64,000 nt of DNA from Magnetococcales bacterium WMHbinv6 (GTDB lineage: Bacteria > Pseudomonadota > Magnetococcia > Magnetococcales > Magnetaquicoccaceae), in contig PDZV01000021.1 in the NCBI GenBank assembly GCA_002753135.1, positions 1 through 64,000 of the forward strand. Direction: 5' to 3'. This document shows, in pieces, positions 45,223-53,999 of this stretch; position 1 is the stretch's first letter; each line of letters opens with the position of its first letter. A model generated the notes under the pieces. That model was not told the DNA's origin. It worked only from the letters and a program-made list of their open reading frames with translations, and searched no databases. Made by a program: the position numbers and the translations under genes.

Positions 45223-45962
45223 AAGCGGCCATCGAATGTCGCAATGTCACCTTGGGTTATGATCACCATCCTGCCGTGCATCATCTGAGTGGTTCCTTTG
45301 CCGTGGGGTCGCTCACTGCGGTGACTGGTCCAAACGGGGCGGGCAAAAGCACCCTGCTCAAGGGTATTTTGGGCCTCTTGCCCCCTTTGGGTGGTGAAAT
45401 TTACATCGATGAATCTTTGCGCCACGCTTGTTCCTATCTGCCGCAGCAGACCGATCTGGAGCCGGATTTTCCCATTACCGTCTGGGATGCGGTGTTGATG
45501 GGCCATTGGCGACGGGTGCGAGCCTGGCAGTCGATGGGCGAGCAGCTGCAACAGCAGGCCTGGGAGGCGTTGGGCCGGGTTGGCTTGCAGGGGTTTGAGC
45601 GGCGCACGGTGGGCAGTTTAAGCGGTGGCCAGCGGCAACGGGTATTGTTTGCCCGTCTGTTGGTGGAGGATGCCGCTTTGCTTTTGCTGGATGAACCTTT
45701 TGCCGCCATCGACCAGCGGACGGTCAACGATCTGCTGGCCATCATGCACGATTGGCATGCCCAGGGGCGCACCATTGTGGCAGTTTTGCACGATCCGCAG
45801 CAGATTCGACAACATTTTCCCCACACCTTGTATCTGGTTCGCCATGCCTTGGCCTGGGGCGAGACGGCGCAAGTTTTGACGCCGGAAATTATCGCCCATG
45901 GGCGGGTGATGAGCGAATCCTGGGATGAGGAGGCACCCTATTGTCTGGTGCAACCGTCATGA
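45219..45962 (+). CDS. Zinc/manganese-type ABC transporter ATPase (ZnuC-like)
   Basis: 247 residues from ATG 45219. Walker A GPNGAGKSTLLKGI, Q-loop YLPQQTDLEPDFP, signature GSLSGGQRQRVLFARLL, Walker B LLLLDEPFAAID and the switch His in VAVLHDPQ. The YLPQQ and WDAVLMGHW segments are typical of the metal (ZnuC/MntB) branch. Overlaps the permease start by 4 bp. Confidence 0.88.
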   Translation: MKAAIECRNVTLGYDHHPAVHHLSGSFAVGSLTAVTGPNGAGKSTLLKGILGLLPPLGGEIYIDESLRHACSYLPQQTDLEPDFPITVWDAVLMGHWRRVRAWQSMGEQLQQQAWEALGRVGLQGFERRTVGSLSGGQRQRVLFARLLVEDAALLLLDEPFAAIDQRTVNDLLAIMHDWHAQGRTIVAVLHDPQQIRQHFPHTLYLVRHALAWGETAQVLTPEIIAHGRVMSESWDEEAPYCLVQPS

Positions 45963-46834
45963 CTTTGTATGAATACACCATCGCCCCTTTCAGCGAATTT
46001 GCCTTTATGCGCCGGGCCTTGGCGGCCTGTCTGGCCTTGTCTTTGGGGTGTGGTCCGATTGGTGTTTTTTTGATGTTGCGGCGCATGAGTCTGATGGGAG
46101 ATGCCTTGTCGCATGCGCTGTTGCCGGGGGTGGCGGTTGGTTTTTTGCTGGCCGGTTTTTCTTTGCCGGCGATGACGGCGGGTGGTTTTGTCGCCGGTTT
46201 GGGGGTGGCCTTGTTGGCCGGTACGGCATCCCGTTTGACTGTGTTGCGCGAGGATGCCAGCTTTGCCGCCTTTCAGTTGATCTCCATGGCTTTGGGGGTG
46301 TTGCTGGTCTCCACCCGGGGTGGCAACGTCAATTTGTTGCATATTTTGTTTGGTTCGGTGCTGGCGGTCGATGACCAGGCGCTGCTGTTGACCGCCTCCA
46401 TTGCCTCGCTCTCTCTCGAATTGTTGGCGCTGTTGTACCGTCCTTTGCTTATAGACAGCTTTGATCCGGGCTATCTGCCGCGTCACGACAGCAGCAGTGG
46501 AGGTTGGCAGATGCTTTTTCTGGCCCTCGTCTCCATGGATCTGGTGGCCGGTTTTCAGTCGATGGGTGCCCTGATGGCGGTAGGCATAATGATGCTGCCC
46601 GCCATCGCCGCCCGTTTTTGGGCCAGGGAGGTGTGGAGTTTGATGGCCGTCGGCATTCTGCTGGCGCTGCTCTCTGGAGTAACCGGCCTGCTGCTCTCCT
46701 ACCACCACCGCCTCCCTTCCGGCCCGGCCATCATTCTCACCGCCGGTGCGCTGCATCTTTTTTCGCTGCTGTTTGGCAGGTTTGGCCTCTTTCCTGCCCG
46801 GTTTCGCGGGCGGGGGCGTCATCGCAGGGGATAG
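45959..46834 (+). CDS. Metal ABC transporter permease (ZnuB-like)
   Basis: 291 residues from ATG 45959. ABC-3 family with about eight membrane segments; FMRRALAACLALSLGCGPIG and LMLRRMSLMGDALSHALLPG are the conserved N-terminal features that contact the ATPase. No substrate-binding protein (ZnuA type) follows, so the binding protein must be encoded elsewhere. The C-terminus is Arg-rich (FRGRGRHRRG). Confidence 0.9.
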   Translation: MTLYEYTIAPFSEFAFMRRALAACLALSLGCGPIGVFLMLRRMSLMGDALSHALLPGVAVGFLLAGFSLPAMTAGGFVAGLGVALLAGTASRLTVLREDASFAAFQLISMALGVLLVSTRGGNVNLLHILFGSVLAVDDQALLLTASIASLSLELLALLYRPLLIDSFDPGYLPRHDSSSGGWQMLFLALVSMDLVAGFQSMGALMAVGIMMLPAIAARFWAREVWSLMAVGILLALLSGVTGLLLSYHHRLPSGPAIILTAGALHLFSLLFGRFGLFPARFRGRGRHRRG

Positions 46835-47116
46835 TCGCCCGTGGTGAGAGTGCCCCTGTTTTTTTGAGGCGGATGATACCCTGGCCGAACTCATTCTGGC
46901 TATTGGGGCGGTGAGCGACTCTGAGCAGCAGGGAGTCCTGGAAAAGATAGGTGGCAAACCTCGCCCATGAACGTGCGATATTTACAGTGTCTGTGCGTGG
47001 TAAACAGGTGCCAGAAATCGTTGCCCGCCATTGCAAGGCGGTGACCTCTCTGTTACTGTCCTGGCGTTGTCTGTTGTCGGACGATACTTGCAGGAGATGA
47101 TTCGGATAGTTGACGG
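46835..47116. other. Intergenic region, nothing recognised
   Basis: 282 bp between the permease and the Sel1-repeat gene. I see no gene, repeat or strong hairpin. An AGGAG box just before 47117 belongs to the next gene. Confidence 0.5.
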
Positions 47117-47701
47117 ATGAACACTGAAGAATTTGTTACCCTTTTCCCCCGTTGGGGTACACTCTTTTCTGCCGATTTGCATGCCCACTTTTGGCCGATG
47201 CCGGAAGAGATCAGCCGTTTTTTGGCCAGCGAGGCGGTGGTTGAAAACGCGCAAGGGCCGGTGCCTGCCGTAAGCGCGCCAGCAGAAACAAGCGAGACCG
47301 TGTCAGCAGAAGAGGCCGCAGCGGATGAGTTGAGCCGCTTGAAGGCGGCTGCAGCTGCCGGGCAGCCGAAAGCGCAGCACTATCTGGCGGCACTCTATTC
47401 CACTGGCACGGGGGGGGTGGAGCAGAACTGGCCGGAGGCCATCGCGCTCTATCACAAGGCCGCAACACAGGGGTTGGCCATCGCCCAGAACAATCTGGGC
47501 TTTCTCTATGCTACCGGTCAGGGGGTGGCGGTCGATCCGATGCAATCGTTTATGTGGTTTCAATTGGCCTATCAGGGGGGCTACCAGGAGGCTGGTCCCA
47601 ACCTGGAGCTGCTGGCCAAACATTTGACCGATGAACAACGCCAGCAGGCGGAGACGATGGCCATGCAGCAGTTGGCCCGTCAACAGGCGGCCATCAAATA
47701 A
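47117..47701 (+). CDS. Sel1-repeat protein
   Basis: 194 residues. The second half has Sel1-type TPR units (KAQHYLAALYSTGTGGVEQN, AIALYHKAATQGLAIAQNNL, GFLYATGQGVAVDP). The N-terminal third is unlike known domains and contains an Ala/Glu-rich linker. No signal peptide visible. Its end overlaps the convergent histidine-kinase gene by 22 bp. Sel1 proteins act as interaction scaffolds; partner unknown. Confidence 0.85.
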   Translation: MNTEEFVTLFPRWGTLFSADLHAHFWPMPEEISRFLASEAVVENAQGPVPAVSAPAETSETVSAEEAAADELSRLKAAAAAGQPKAQHYLAALYSTGTGGVEQNWPEAIALYHKAATQGLAIAQNNLGFLYATGQGVAVDPMQSFMWFQLAYQGGYQEAGPNLELLAKHLTDEQRQQAETMAMQQLARQQAAIK

Positions 47702-49035
47702 CGTTCGGCAAAATGCAGGGTCACCTGCAAGCCACCCAACTCCGCCGAAGCGGCCAGCTGCAACTCTCCCTCATAGAGCAAAACAATCTCCTGTACCAAG
47801 GTCAAGCCGATGCCGTGGCCCGGTTTGTCCGGGTCGACGCGCCCGCCCCGATCCAGTATGTGGCTGAAAGAGTCGGCGGCACAGCCGGGACCATCATCGG
47901 CGATGCGAATCCACAGCCCCTCCTGCTGCCACACCGTGCAGTGAACGGTGCCGGCGGCCCATTTGCAGGCGTTATCCAGCAGATTGCCGATCAATTCCAA
48001 CATATCTTCCCGATCCATGCGCACACTGAGTTGGCCCGGTGCCTGCAGCTGAATGGTGATCGAACGCTGTTGATACATTTGCCGCATCAGATGGACCAGC
48101 GTGCGCAACTCTTCCGGCAGATCGAGCCAGCTGGTGGTGGAGGTGGTGCCGGCAAAGCGGGACCGTTTGAGAACCCGATCAGTCCAGGCGCGGATGGCTT
48201 CAATCTGCTGCTGCATGTTGCGGCGCAACTCGGGATGGTGGGTCAGTTCGCTGCTGGCGGTCCACTGCAGCAAAATGGCCAGGGGGGTTTTGATCGCGTG
48301 GGCCAAATTGCCGCCTGCCTCGCGGGAGCGGCGCAATCGTTGTTCAAGAGTCTGAAGCAATAAATTGATTTCGTTGACAAAAGGATAAATTTCCACCGGT
48401 ACGGCGTCGGTGGAAAGGGCCTGGATTTGCCCCTGTTCCAGCAGATGAATCTCCTCTTTGGCCTGCGACAACGGGGCCAAAGCCCGTTTGACCACCTCTC
48501 GTTGCAGCAGCAAAAGCAGTGCCAAGGCCAGCAAAGAGAGCAGGCCATACCATAACCGGGTGGTTGCCAACATCTCCTGACCGTGTTGAACCTCTTCGGC
48601 TACCAACAGGGTGACGGCATAACCGCGCTGCTTGAAATGGCGGGTGATGCTGAGCAGAGGCTGCTGTTGTGGTCCCTGCAAAGTTTGCACCTGTTCCTCT
48701 CCCTCCTGAAAGGGGGGCAGTGGCAGATCGGCATCCCACAAAGAGCGGGAGCGGTAGGAGGTGTCGTCGATGCGGATATGATAATAGTGCCCTGACCAGG
48801 GCCGCTGATAGATGGGATCGATATGGCCGGTTGCCAGATAGGGCAGACTCTCCCCCTGTTTGGCATAGCGGATGGCGGCCAGCAGGGCATCGGCATCGTG
48901 TTGCAGGCGGGAGACGATGGTGTCGGTATAAATTTGTCGGCTGGTGATGCTCAACAGCAGCCACAGTCCGAGCAGGACCGGCACCAGAACAGTGGCCAAA
49001 CCCAGGGCCAGGCGGCGTTGCAGCGAAGGGTTCAC
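47680..49035 (-). CDS. Two-component sensor histidine kinase
   Basis: 451 residues, GTG start overlapping the regulator's stop (GTGA). N-terminal membrane segment (LGLATVLVPVLLGLWLLLS), periplasmic sensor region about 35-155, second segment (LLSLLALALLLLL), phospho-accepting His in NLAHAIKTPLAILL, ATP-binding ELIGNLLDNACKWA, ADDGPGC and GHGIGLTLVQEI. PhoQ/QseC-like layout. It is divergent from the cytochrome operon at 49844, which it probably controls. Confidence 0.92.
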   Translation of the reverse strand: MNPSLQRRLALGLATVLVPVLLGLWLLLSITSRQIYTDTIVSRLQHDADALLAAIRYAKQGESLPYLATGHIDPIYQRPWSGHYYHIRIDDTSYRSRSLWDADLPLPPFQEGEEQVQTLQGPQQQPLLSITRHFKQRGYAVTLLVAEEVQHGQEMLATTRLWYGLLSLLALALLLLLQREVVKRALAPLSQAKEEIHLLEQGQIQALSTDAVPVEIYPFVNEINLLLQTLEQRLRRSREAGGNLAHAIKTPLAILLQWTASSELTHHPELRRNMQQQIEAIRAWTDRVLKRSRFAGTTSTTSWLDLPEELRTLVHLMRQMYQQRSITIQLQAPGQLSVRMDREDMLELIGNLLDNACKWAAGTVHCTVWQQEGLWIRIADDGPGCAADSFSHILDRGGRVDPDKPGHGIGLTLVQEIVLLYEGELQLAASAELGGLQVTLHFAERYLMAAC

Positions 49036-49694
49036 CGTTTGCTCCGAAAAAGATACCCCTGTCCGCGACGGGTTTCAATCCGCTCGGTGCCGATCAGTTG
49101 GCGCAGACGTTTGACGTAGACTTCAATCACGTTGCTCTCTTTATCGCCGTCATACTCGTAGACATGTTCGCTCAAGCGGGTTTTGGAGAGGGGTTTGTCC
49201 GGGTGCAGCATGAAATAGCGCAACAGGCGAAACTCGGTGCCGGTTAAATTTTTTTGTTCACCATCAGGCAGAATGGCACATTGTTGCTCTTCGTTGAGGG
49301 TGATGCCATCGACGTGCAGGGCTTGTTGGGGTCGATCCTGGCTGCGCCGAATCAAGGCGTTGAGGCGGGCCAGCAGCTCTTCAAGATGGAACGGTTTGCC
49401 CAGATAGTCGTCGGCACCGGCCTTGAAACCATCCACCCGTTCATGCCAGGCATCCCAGGCGGTCAGAATCAGCACGGGGACATTATTGTTTTTTTTGCGC
49501 CAATTTTTCAGCACTTCCAGGCCATGTCTGCCCGGCAGCCCCAGATCGAGGATCACCACGTCGTAGGGCTCTTCGTCACCCAGATATTCGCCCTCGATGC
49601 CGTCGGCGGCACAATCGACGGCAAAGCCAGCCCGGTTCAGGTTTTGTTGCAGGGTGGTGGCGAGGGTTTGATCGTCTTCTACCAGCAGCAGGCG
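49032..49694 (-). CDS. OmpR-family response regulator
   Basis: 220 residues from GTG 49694, chosen because AAGGAG lies 8 bases upstream; a longer frame exists. Receiver domain with acidic pocket LLVEDD, phospho-acceptor Asp in YDVVILDLGLPGRHG and Lys in YLGKPFHLEEL; C-terminal winged helix with LTGTEFRLLRYFMLHPDK and IEVYVKRLRQLIG. Coupled to the kinase gene; 149 bp intergenic region to the divergent cytochrome b gene. Confidence 0.92.
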   Translation of the reverse strand, partial: RLLLVEDDQTLATTLQQNLNRAGFAVDCAADGIEGEYLGDEEPYDVVILDLGLPGRHGLEVLKNWRKKNNNVPVLILTAWDAWHERVDGFKAGADDYLGKPFHLEELLARLNALIRRSQDRPQQALHVDGITLNEEQQCAILPDGEQKNLTGTEFRLLRYFMLHPDKPLSKTRLSEHVYEYDGDKESNVIEVYVKRLRQLIGTERIETRRGQGYLFRSKR

Positions 49695-49843
49695 CACAAA
49701 AAAAACTCCTTGCTGAAAAAAAATGGATGGATCCGCCACTTTTCAGATTCGATTCATCTTGCTCTGTCATACTCCCTCCGCATCAGGTATCGGCAGATCG
49801 TTGTGGCGTTGGCCGAGGCCGATTTTGACCAGGAGAGAATGGG

Positions 49844-50473
49844 ATGATTTATGATCGAATGACACGTGTGCTGCATCTGGGTATTGCGCTTGGCGGTGTG
49901 TTGCAACTGTTGAGTGCCACCGTGATGGTCCACCCCAAACCGGGGCGAGCCGGTGATGCCATCTATGCCATGCACGAGGCAGGTGGTCAAGTGCTGTTGG
50001 CAATTTTGATTATCCATTGGTTGTGGTGCCTGCTGCGGCGGGGAGAGGTACCGTTTGTGGCACTTTGGCCATGGTTTGCGCCCTCCTGCTATCCGGGTTT
50101 GCTGGCCGATGCCCGCCTATATTTCGGCCATGCCCTGCACGGCAAATTGCCGGATATCCAGGGGTTCAGCCCCTTGGTGGTTGCCGTGCAGGGGATCGGT
50201 TTGCTGCTGGCCACCCTGCTGGGTATCAGTGGCGTGCTTTTGTCACTGGCAACGGGAGATGGAGCGGCCATGGTCGGTTGGTTGCACGATGTCAAGGAGG
50301 GGCACGAGGTGCTGGGCGGCTTGATGTGGGCTTATCTGCTGCTGCATGCCGGTATGGCCATGCTGCACCACTGGGCCGGTCATGACACCTTGCGGATGAT
50401 GCTGCGGATTTGGCAAAAGCCTGCGCCCGCCGCACAGGATCAGCACAACCACACAACACTGACCGGCAGCTGA
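49844..50473 (+). CDS. Cytochrome b561-type membrane protein
   Basis: 209 residues with four membrane segments. Haem-ligand histidines: H12 region (RMTRVLHLGIAL), AMHEAGGQVLLAILIIHWLW, GWLHDVKEGHEVLGGLMWAYLLLHAGMAMLHHW. Such cytochromes b pass electrons from quinol to periplasmic cytochromes. The next two genes encode SHP- and DHC-type cytochromes c, so this is the membrane electron entry of a SHP operon. Confidence 0.88.
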   Translation: MIYDRMTRVLHLGIALGGVLQLLSATVMVHPKPGRAGDAIYAMHEAGGQVLLAILIIHWLWCLLRRGEVPFVALWPWFAPSCYPGLLADARLYFGHALHGKLPDIQGFSPLVVAVQGIGLLLATLLGISGVLLSLATGDGAAMVGWLHDVKEGHEVLGGLMWAYLLLHAGMAMLHHWAGHDTLRMMLRIWQKPAPAAQDQHNHTTLTGS

Positions 50474-50491
50474 ATCGGCAGGGAGGAGAGG

Positions 50492-50899
50492 ATGCAGAGA
50501 TATTCGTGGATTTTGTGTCTGTTGGCGATCGGTTTGCTGCCCGTTGCTGCCCGGGCGGGGGTGGTTGCCGACCTGCAGGCTGGTTATCAGCAACAAGGGG
50601 CGGGAATGTTTCGCGCCGAACAAGGGGAACGCCTGTTCCGCCAGCGGGTTGCAGCCAGTGGGGCAGCCGAGGGGGGCAGTTGCAGCGATTGTCATGGTGC
50701 CGACCCCAGCCAGCCAGGCAAACATCTGCGCACTGGCAAAGCAATCGCGCCGTTATCTCCCTGGCGGGATCCAGCACGGTTGCAGGATGCCGCCAAGGTG
50801 GAAAAATGGTTTTTGCGCAACTGCAAAGGGACCTTGGGACGGGAATGTACGCCACAAGAGAAAGGCGATTTTCTCAGTTACTTGACATCAGTACGTTGA
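50492..50899 (+). CDS. SHP-type monohaem cytochrome c (DUF1924)
   Basis: 135 residues; signal peptide (LCLLAIGLLPVAARA), then one CXXCH haem site (CSDCHGADP) and PLSPWRDPARLQDAAKVEKW with NCKGTLGRECTPQEKGDFL, the pattern of DUF1924/sphaeroides haem protein. SHP binds O2 or NO through a loosely held ligand opposite the haem His. Periplasmic. Two further Cys (NCKG, ECTP) may form the disulfide known in SHP. Confidence 0.85.
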   Translation: MQRYSWILCLLAIGLLPVAARAGVVADLQAGYQQQGAGMFRAEQGERLFRQRVAASGAAEGGSCSDCHGADPSQPGKHLRTGKAIAPLSPWRDPARLQDAAKVEKWFLRNCKGTLGRECTPQEKGDFLSYLTSVR

Positions 50900-50913
50900 A
50901 GGGAGATAGAACG

Positions 50914-51447
50914 ATGCGTACAGCACTTTTTTGCAGCCTGTTGCTGATCATCCTGTTGGGCTTGTATGGCATGGGCAACTCCTCTGAGCATGCCCGCAAG
51001 CAGGATGTGGCGGCGGTGGCAAACGCCCAATACCGCGCCGAATGTGGTTCCTGCCATTTGGCTTATCCGCCCGGTTTGCTGCCCGGTCGTTCCTGGGAAA
51101 AACTGTTGCAGCAGTTGGCAGACCATTTTGGTGAAAATGCCGAGGTGCAAGAGGAGGTGCGTCAGGCGTTGCAGAGTTATCTGCAGAACAATGCTGCTGA
51201 TCGGGTGGATTACCAAAAGTCACGAAAAATGGTTGCCTCCATTCCGGCAGGGCAGACACCGCTGCGGATCAGCGAAATACCCTATTTTCGTCACGAACAT
51301 GGCGAGAACAAGGAGGTCAAGGTGTATGGTTCAGGAGAAAAGCTCTCTTTGGCCCGTTGTGAACAGTGTCATCCGTTGGCCGAGCAGGGATCCTTCCATG
51401 AACATGAACTGCGTCTGCCTGGCAAGGGAGCCGCAAACAGGCCATAA
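50914..51447 (+). CDS. Dihaem cytochrome c (DHC type)
   Basis: 177 residues from ATG 50914 (GGGAGA upstream). N-terminal signal/anchor (TALFCSLLLIILLGLYG), haem sites CGSCH near residue 44 and CEQCH near 147, with LAYPPGLLPGRSWEKLLQQL between them, matching the DHC family that reduces SHP. Order cytochrome b - SHP - DHC mirrors known SHP operons. Confidence 0.88.
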   Translation: MRTALFCSLLLIILLGLYGMGNSSEHARKQDVAAVANAQYRAECGSCHLAYPPGLLPGRSWEKLLQQLADHFGENAEVQEEVRQALQSYLQNNAADRVDYQKSRKMVASIPAGQTPLRISEIPYFRHEHGENKEVKVYGSGEKLSLARCEQCHPLAEQGSFHEHELRLPGKGAANRP

Positions 51448-51482
51448 GCGGCAGTGAAAAACAACAGCAAGGAGAGAGGATC

Positions 51483-51842
51483 ATGGTGGCAGAGGGCAAG
51501 GAGGCAAAGCGCAGGGGTGGCACGCTGTGGTCCGTTGGCTTGTTTTTGACAGTAATAATGGCATCCACCTGGGTTTGCGCAGACAGAGAGAAAAGAGAAG
51601 ATCACGACCGGGCGCGGCATTTGCGGCAAGCGGGGACCATTTTGCCACTGGAACGGATTGTGGAAAAAATTTCCCAGGGGGGCAAAGGACGTTTGTTGAA
51701 GGTTGAGCTGGAACAGCGTCATGGGGTATGGATTTATGAAATAAAGCGGTTGGACGAGCAGGGACGCTTGCTGGAACTGGAATTTGATGCCGAAACGGGC
51801 GATCTGTTGCGTTCCAGGGAGGATCGAGGGGAAGATGAGTGA
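51483..51842 (+). CDS. PepSY-domain protein
   Basis: 119 residues. A signal segment (LWSVGLFLTVIMASTWVCA) is followed by a PepSY domain (ILPLERIVEKISQGGKGRLL, KVELEQRHGVWIYEIKRLDE, LELEFDAETGDLLRSRED). Probably periplasmic. Lies 35 bp after the DHC gene; PepSY proteins often accompany cytochrome b/two-component clusters and may regulate the sensor kinase. Confidence 0.88.
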   Translation: MVAEGKEAKRRGGTLWSVGLFLTVIMASTWVCADREKREDHDRARHLRQAGTILPLERIVEKISQGGKGRLLKVELEQRHGVWIYEIKRLDEQGRLLELEFDAETGDLLRSREDRGEDE

Positions 51843-51901
51843 ATGGTTCACAAGCAGACAGGGAATCGAATCAATCATAGTAGGCAAGGGAGCGGCAGAT
51901 C

Positions 51902-53182
51902 ATGTCAGGCGTAGAGATCAGTAAAAAGGATGCGCACTATGCAGAGGCCAAACGGGTAACGCAGGTTGGAACGGCTGGCGATACCCTGTTGACTTTTGGC
52001 AAGTTGATTATCGGTTATTGGACCGGGTCGGCGGCGTTGATCGCCGAGGGGTTTCATTCGGGTGCCGATCTGTTGTTTGATCTGGTGGTGCTGGTCGGGA
52101 TGAAAATTGCGCGCAAAAAGCCCGATGAGGACCATCCCTATGGGCATGGCAAATATGAAGGTTTGATCAGTCTGCTGCTGGCGGCGATTCTTCTGATGGT
52201 GGCAGTCGGGGTGGTGGTGGATGCCGTGCAGCGGATGAAAACGGGCGATTTGCAGGCCCCAGGACAAATGGCCTTCTGGGCCGCCCTGATCTCCATCGTC
52301 ACCAAAGAGGCATTGTTCCATTACACGGTACGGGTTGGCAGAAAGCTGAAATCCAACATCATCATGGCCAACGCCTGGCACCACCGGGCCGACTCCATCT
52401 CTTCGCTGGCCGCTTTGTTGGGTATCGGTGGGGCGTTGATGGGCTATCCGGTGTTGGATCCGATTGCGGCCATTGCCGTGGCCTTTTTTGTCAGCAAAGT
52501 GGGCTTTGAGATCGGGCGCGATGCCATCAAAGAGTTGACCGATGCCAGCGATGCGGTGGACGAAGAGATTCAATTGCGGATCAAAGAGCTGATTCATGAA
52601 ATTCCTGAGGTATTATCGGCCCATTTTGTCACCCCTCGGCAGTTGGGGCCGGATATTATCGTCGATGTCCATGTGGAGGTGCCCCTGTCCCTGTCGGTTT
52701 CCGAGGGACATCAGGTGGCCGAACTGGTGCGGCGCAATCTGTTGCAGCATGTCGATGCCATCACCGAGGTGGTGGTGCATGTGGATACGGAAGATGACAT
52801 GGAACAGAGTGTTTTGATCCATGCCGGGCGCAAAAAATTAAAAAGCTGGGTGCGCAAGCTGCTGTTGCCAGAACAGGGGGTGGTGGAGTTGGTCCATTTG
52901 CAACCACACTATTCCCGCGAAGGGATCCATCTGGATCTGGTTTTTGCGGTGGACAACGCACGCAACTGGCAGGAGATTCAGGCAGAGATGGAGCGGATCT
53001 GTCAACAGTTGCTGGAATCGGAGCATAATATTGCCGAAGTGCGCTCCTCGGTGGCGATGGCGGAAAAACATCGTCCCGGTTTGCATGTGCGGGTGGCCGG
53101 GCATCGGCAAGAGGCGAAAAAGAGCCTGGAACATACCCCAACACCCGCGCACGGCACAGAGTTGCTCGGTCACGTCGCCTGA
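51902..53182 (+). CDS. Cation diffusion facilitator with extra C-terminal domain
   Basis: 426 residues. CDF transporter with six membrane segments; the metal site is seen as HSGADLLFD (TM2) and HHRADSISS (TM5). After the usual cytoplasmic dimerisation domain (about 215-300; VLSAHFVTPRQLGPDIIVDV) there is a second, similar region (about 315-390; VVELVHLQPHYSREGIHLDL) and a His-containing tail, so the protein is ~100 residues longer than typical CDFs. Exports divalent metals such as Zn, Fe, Co or Ni; substrate not defined. It converges on a CnrX-like/ECF operon. Confidence 0.88.
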   Translation: MSGVEISKKDAHYAEAKRVTQVGTAGDTLLTFGKLIIGYWTGSAALIAEGFHSGADLLFDLVVLVGMKIARKKPDEDHPYGHGKYEGLISLLLAAILLMVAVGVVVDAVQRMKTGDLQAPGQMAFWAALISIVTKEALFHYTVRVGRKLKSNIIMANAWHHRADSISSLAALLGIGGALMGYPVLDPIAAIAVAFFVSKVGFEIGRDAIKELTDASDAVDEEIQLRIKELIHEIPEVLSAHFVTPRQLGPDIIVDVHVEVPLSLSVSEGHQVAELVRRNLLQHVDAITEVVVHVDTEDDMEQSVLIHAGRKKLKSWVRKLLLPEQGVVELVHLQPHYSREGIHLDLVFAVDNARNWQEIQAEMERICQQLLESEHNIAEVRSSVAMAEKHRPGLHVRVAGHRQEAKKSLEHTPTPAHGTELLGHVA

Positions 53183-53202
53183 AGGCAAAGGCCTTTTGCT
53201 GG

Positions 53203-53688
53203 TCAGGGAGCCCTCTCCGGGGCATGTCTGCCCATGCCCCGGCCCATGCCAAAACGCAGGGCAGGCATGGCCAGTTGTGCCCGTTGTGGGGCGGGCAGCA
53301 GCGCCGCACTCTCCAGCAGCAGCTGATGCCACTCAGTTTGGGCGGCGGTCATCTGCAGTCGCAGCTCGGCCAGCGCCTGTTCCAGGCGGTTTGCCTCCCA
53401 GGTTTCGGCCTGGAGCAGTTGTCGCACTTGTTGTTGCGCCGTATGCAGGCTTTGCATGTGTTGGCGTATGCTCGCTTCTCTTTTTTGCCATACCGGCCGC
53501 AATTGTTCCGAGTGCAGCCACGCCTGGTGCATTGCCCGGTTGCCCATTGGTTGCGACTGTGTGGGGGTGAAGGGGGGTGTGGCTGGTTGCGCTGCCGGAC
53601 GACTGAGCCACAGGCTGAGGGTGAAAAGGTTGGCTGAGAGCGAGATCAACAAAACAATCGGCAACAGATATGGTCTGATTCCATTCAT
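53203..53688 (-). CDS. CnrX/ZraP-like periplasmic metal-sensor protein
   Basis: 161 residues from ATG 53688 (GAGGAGGAG upstream). N-terminal membrane anchor (LLPIVLLISLSANLFTLSLW), then helical region with MHQAWLHSEQLRPVWQKREA and ELRLQMTAAQTEWHQLL, the layout of heavy-metal-resistance (CnrX/CpxP-like) proteins. The Met/His/Gly-rich end (RFGMGRGMGRHAPERAP) may bind metal. Last gene of the ECF operon; in cnrYXH such proteins relay metal stress to the anti-sigma factor. Confidence 0.75.
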   Translation of the reverse strand: MNGIRPYLLPIVLLISLSANLFTLSLWLSRPAAQPATPPFTPTQSQPMGNRAMHQAWLHSEQLRPVWQKREASIRQHMQSLHTAQQQVRQLLQAETWEANRLEQALAELRLQMTAAQTEWHQLLLESAALLPAPQRAQLAMPALRFGMGRGMGRHAPERAP

Positions 53689-53690
53689 GG

Positions 53691-53996
53691 TTACTCCTCC
53701 TCTCCAGGTCCGAACAGGATAAAACCGATCTCCTCCCCAGTCGCCAGCGGCCAAGGCTCCGCCGCGCTGTCGTATAAAAGGCCAACACCCATACCCAGCA
53801 GGAGAGAACAGGCCAGGACGGCTGCCGGTTGCCATAATGGTCCGAAAGGCCACCAGCTCTGGCCTCTGCTGACAGGTGGCGCATCGACAAAAGCCAGCAG
53901 CTGTCGGCGCAGAGCCGGGGAGAGGGGCTCATCCGGCAAGGAGGCCAGCAGCTGGTCGAGCTGCTGATCCGACAAAGGGGGGCGTTCAGGAGACAT
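53691..53996 (-). CDS. Putative membrane anti-sigma factor
   Basis: 101 residues with an N-terminal helical part (SDQQLDQLLASLPDEPLSPA) and one membrane segment (PAAVLACSLLLGMGVGLLY). No zinc motif. Its place, 3 bp after an ECF sigma gene and 2 bp before the CnrX-like gene, together with size and topology, points to an anti-sigma factor. Primary sequence alone does not assign a family. Confidence 0.65.
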   Translation of the reverse strand: MSPERPPLSDQQLDQLLASLPDEPLSPALRRQLLAFVDAPPVSRGQSWWPFGPLWQPAAVLACSLLLGMGVGLLYDSAAEPWPLATGEEIGFILFGPGEEE

Positions 53997-53999
53997 GGC

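Noticed and set aside
46737-47036. Minus-strand frame after the metal permease
   Set aside because: No ribosome-binding site or recognisable motif, and part of it is antisense to the permease gene.
52025-52560. Magnetosome CDF proteins MamB/MamM
   Set aside because: The exporter belongs to the same superfamily, but length, extra C-terminal domain and lack of any mam neighbours do not support a magnetosome role.
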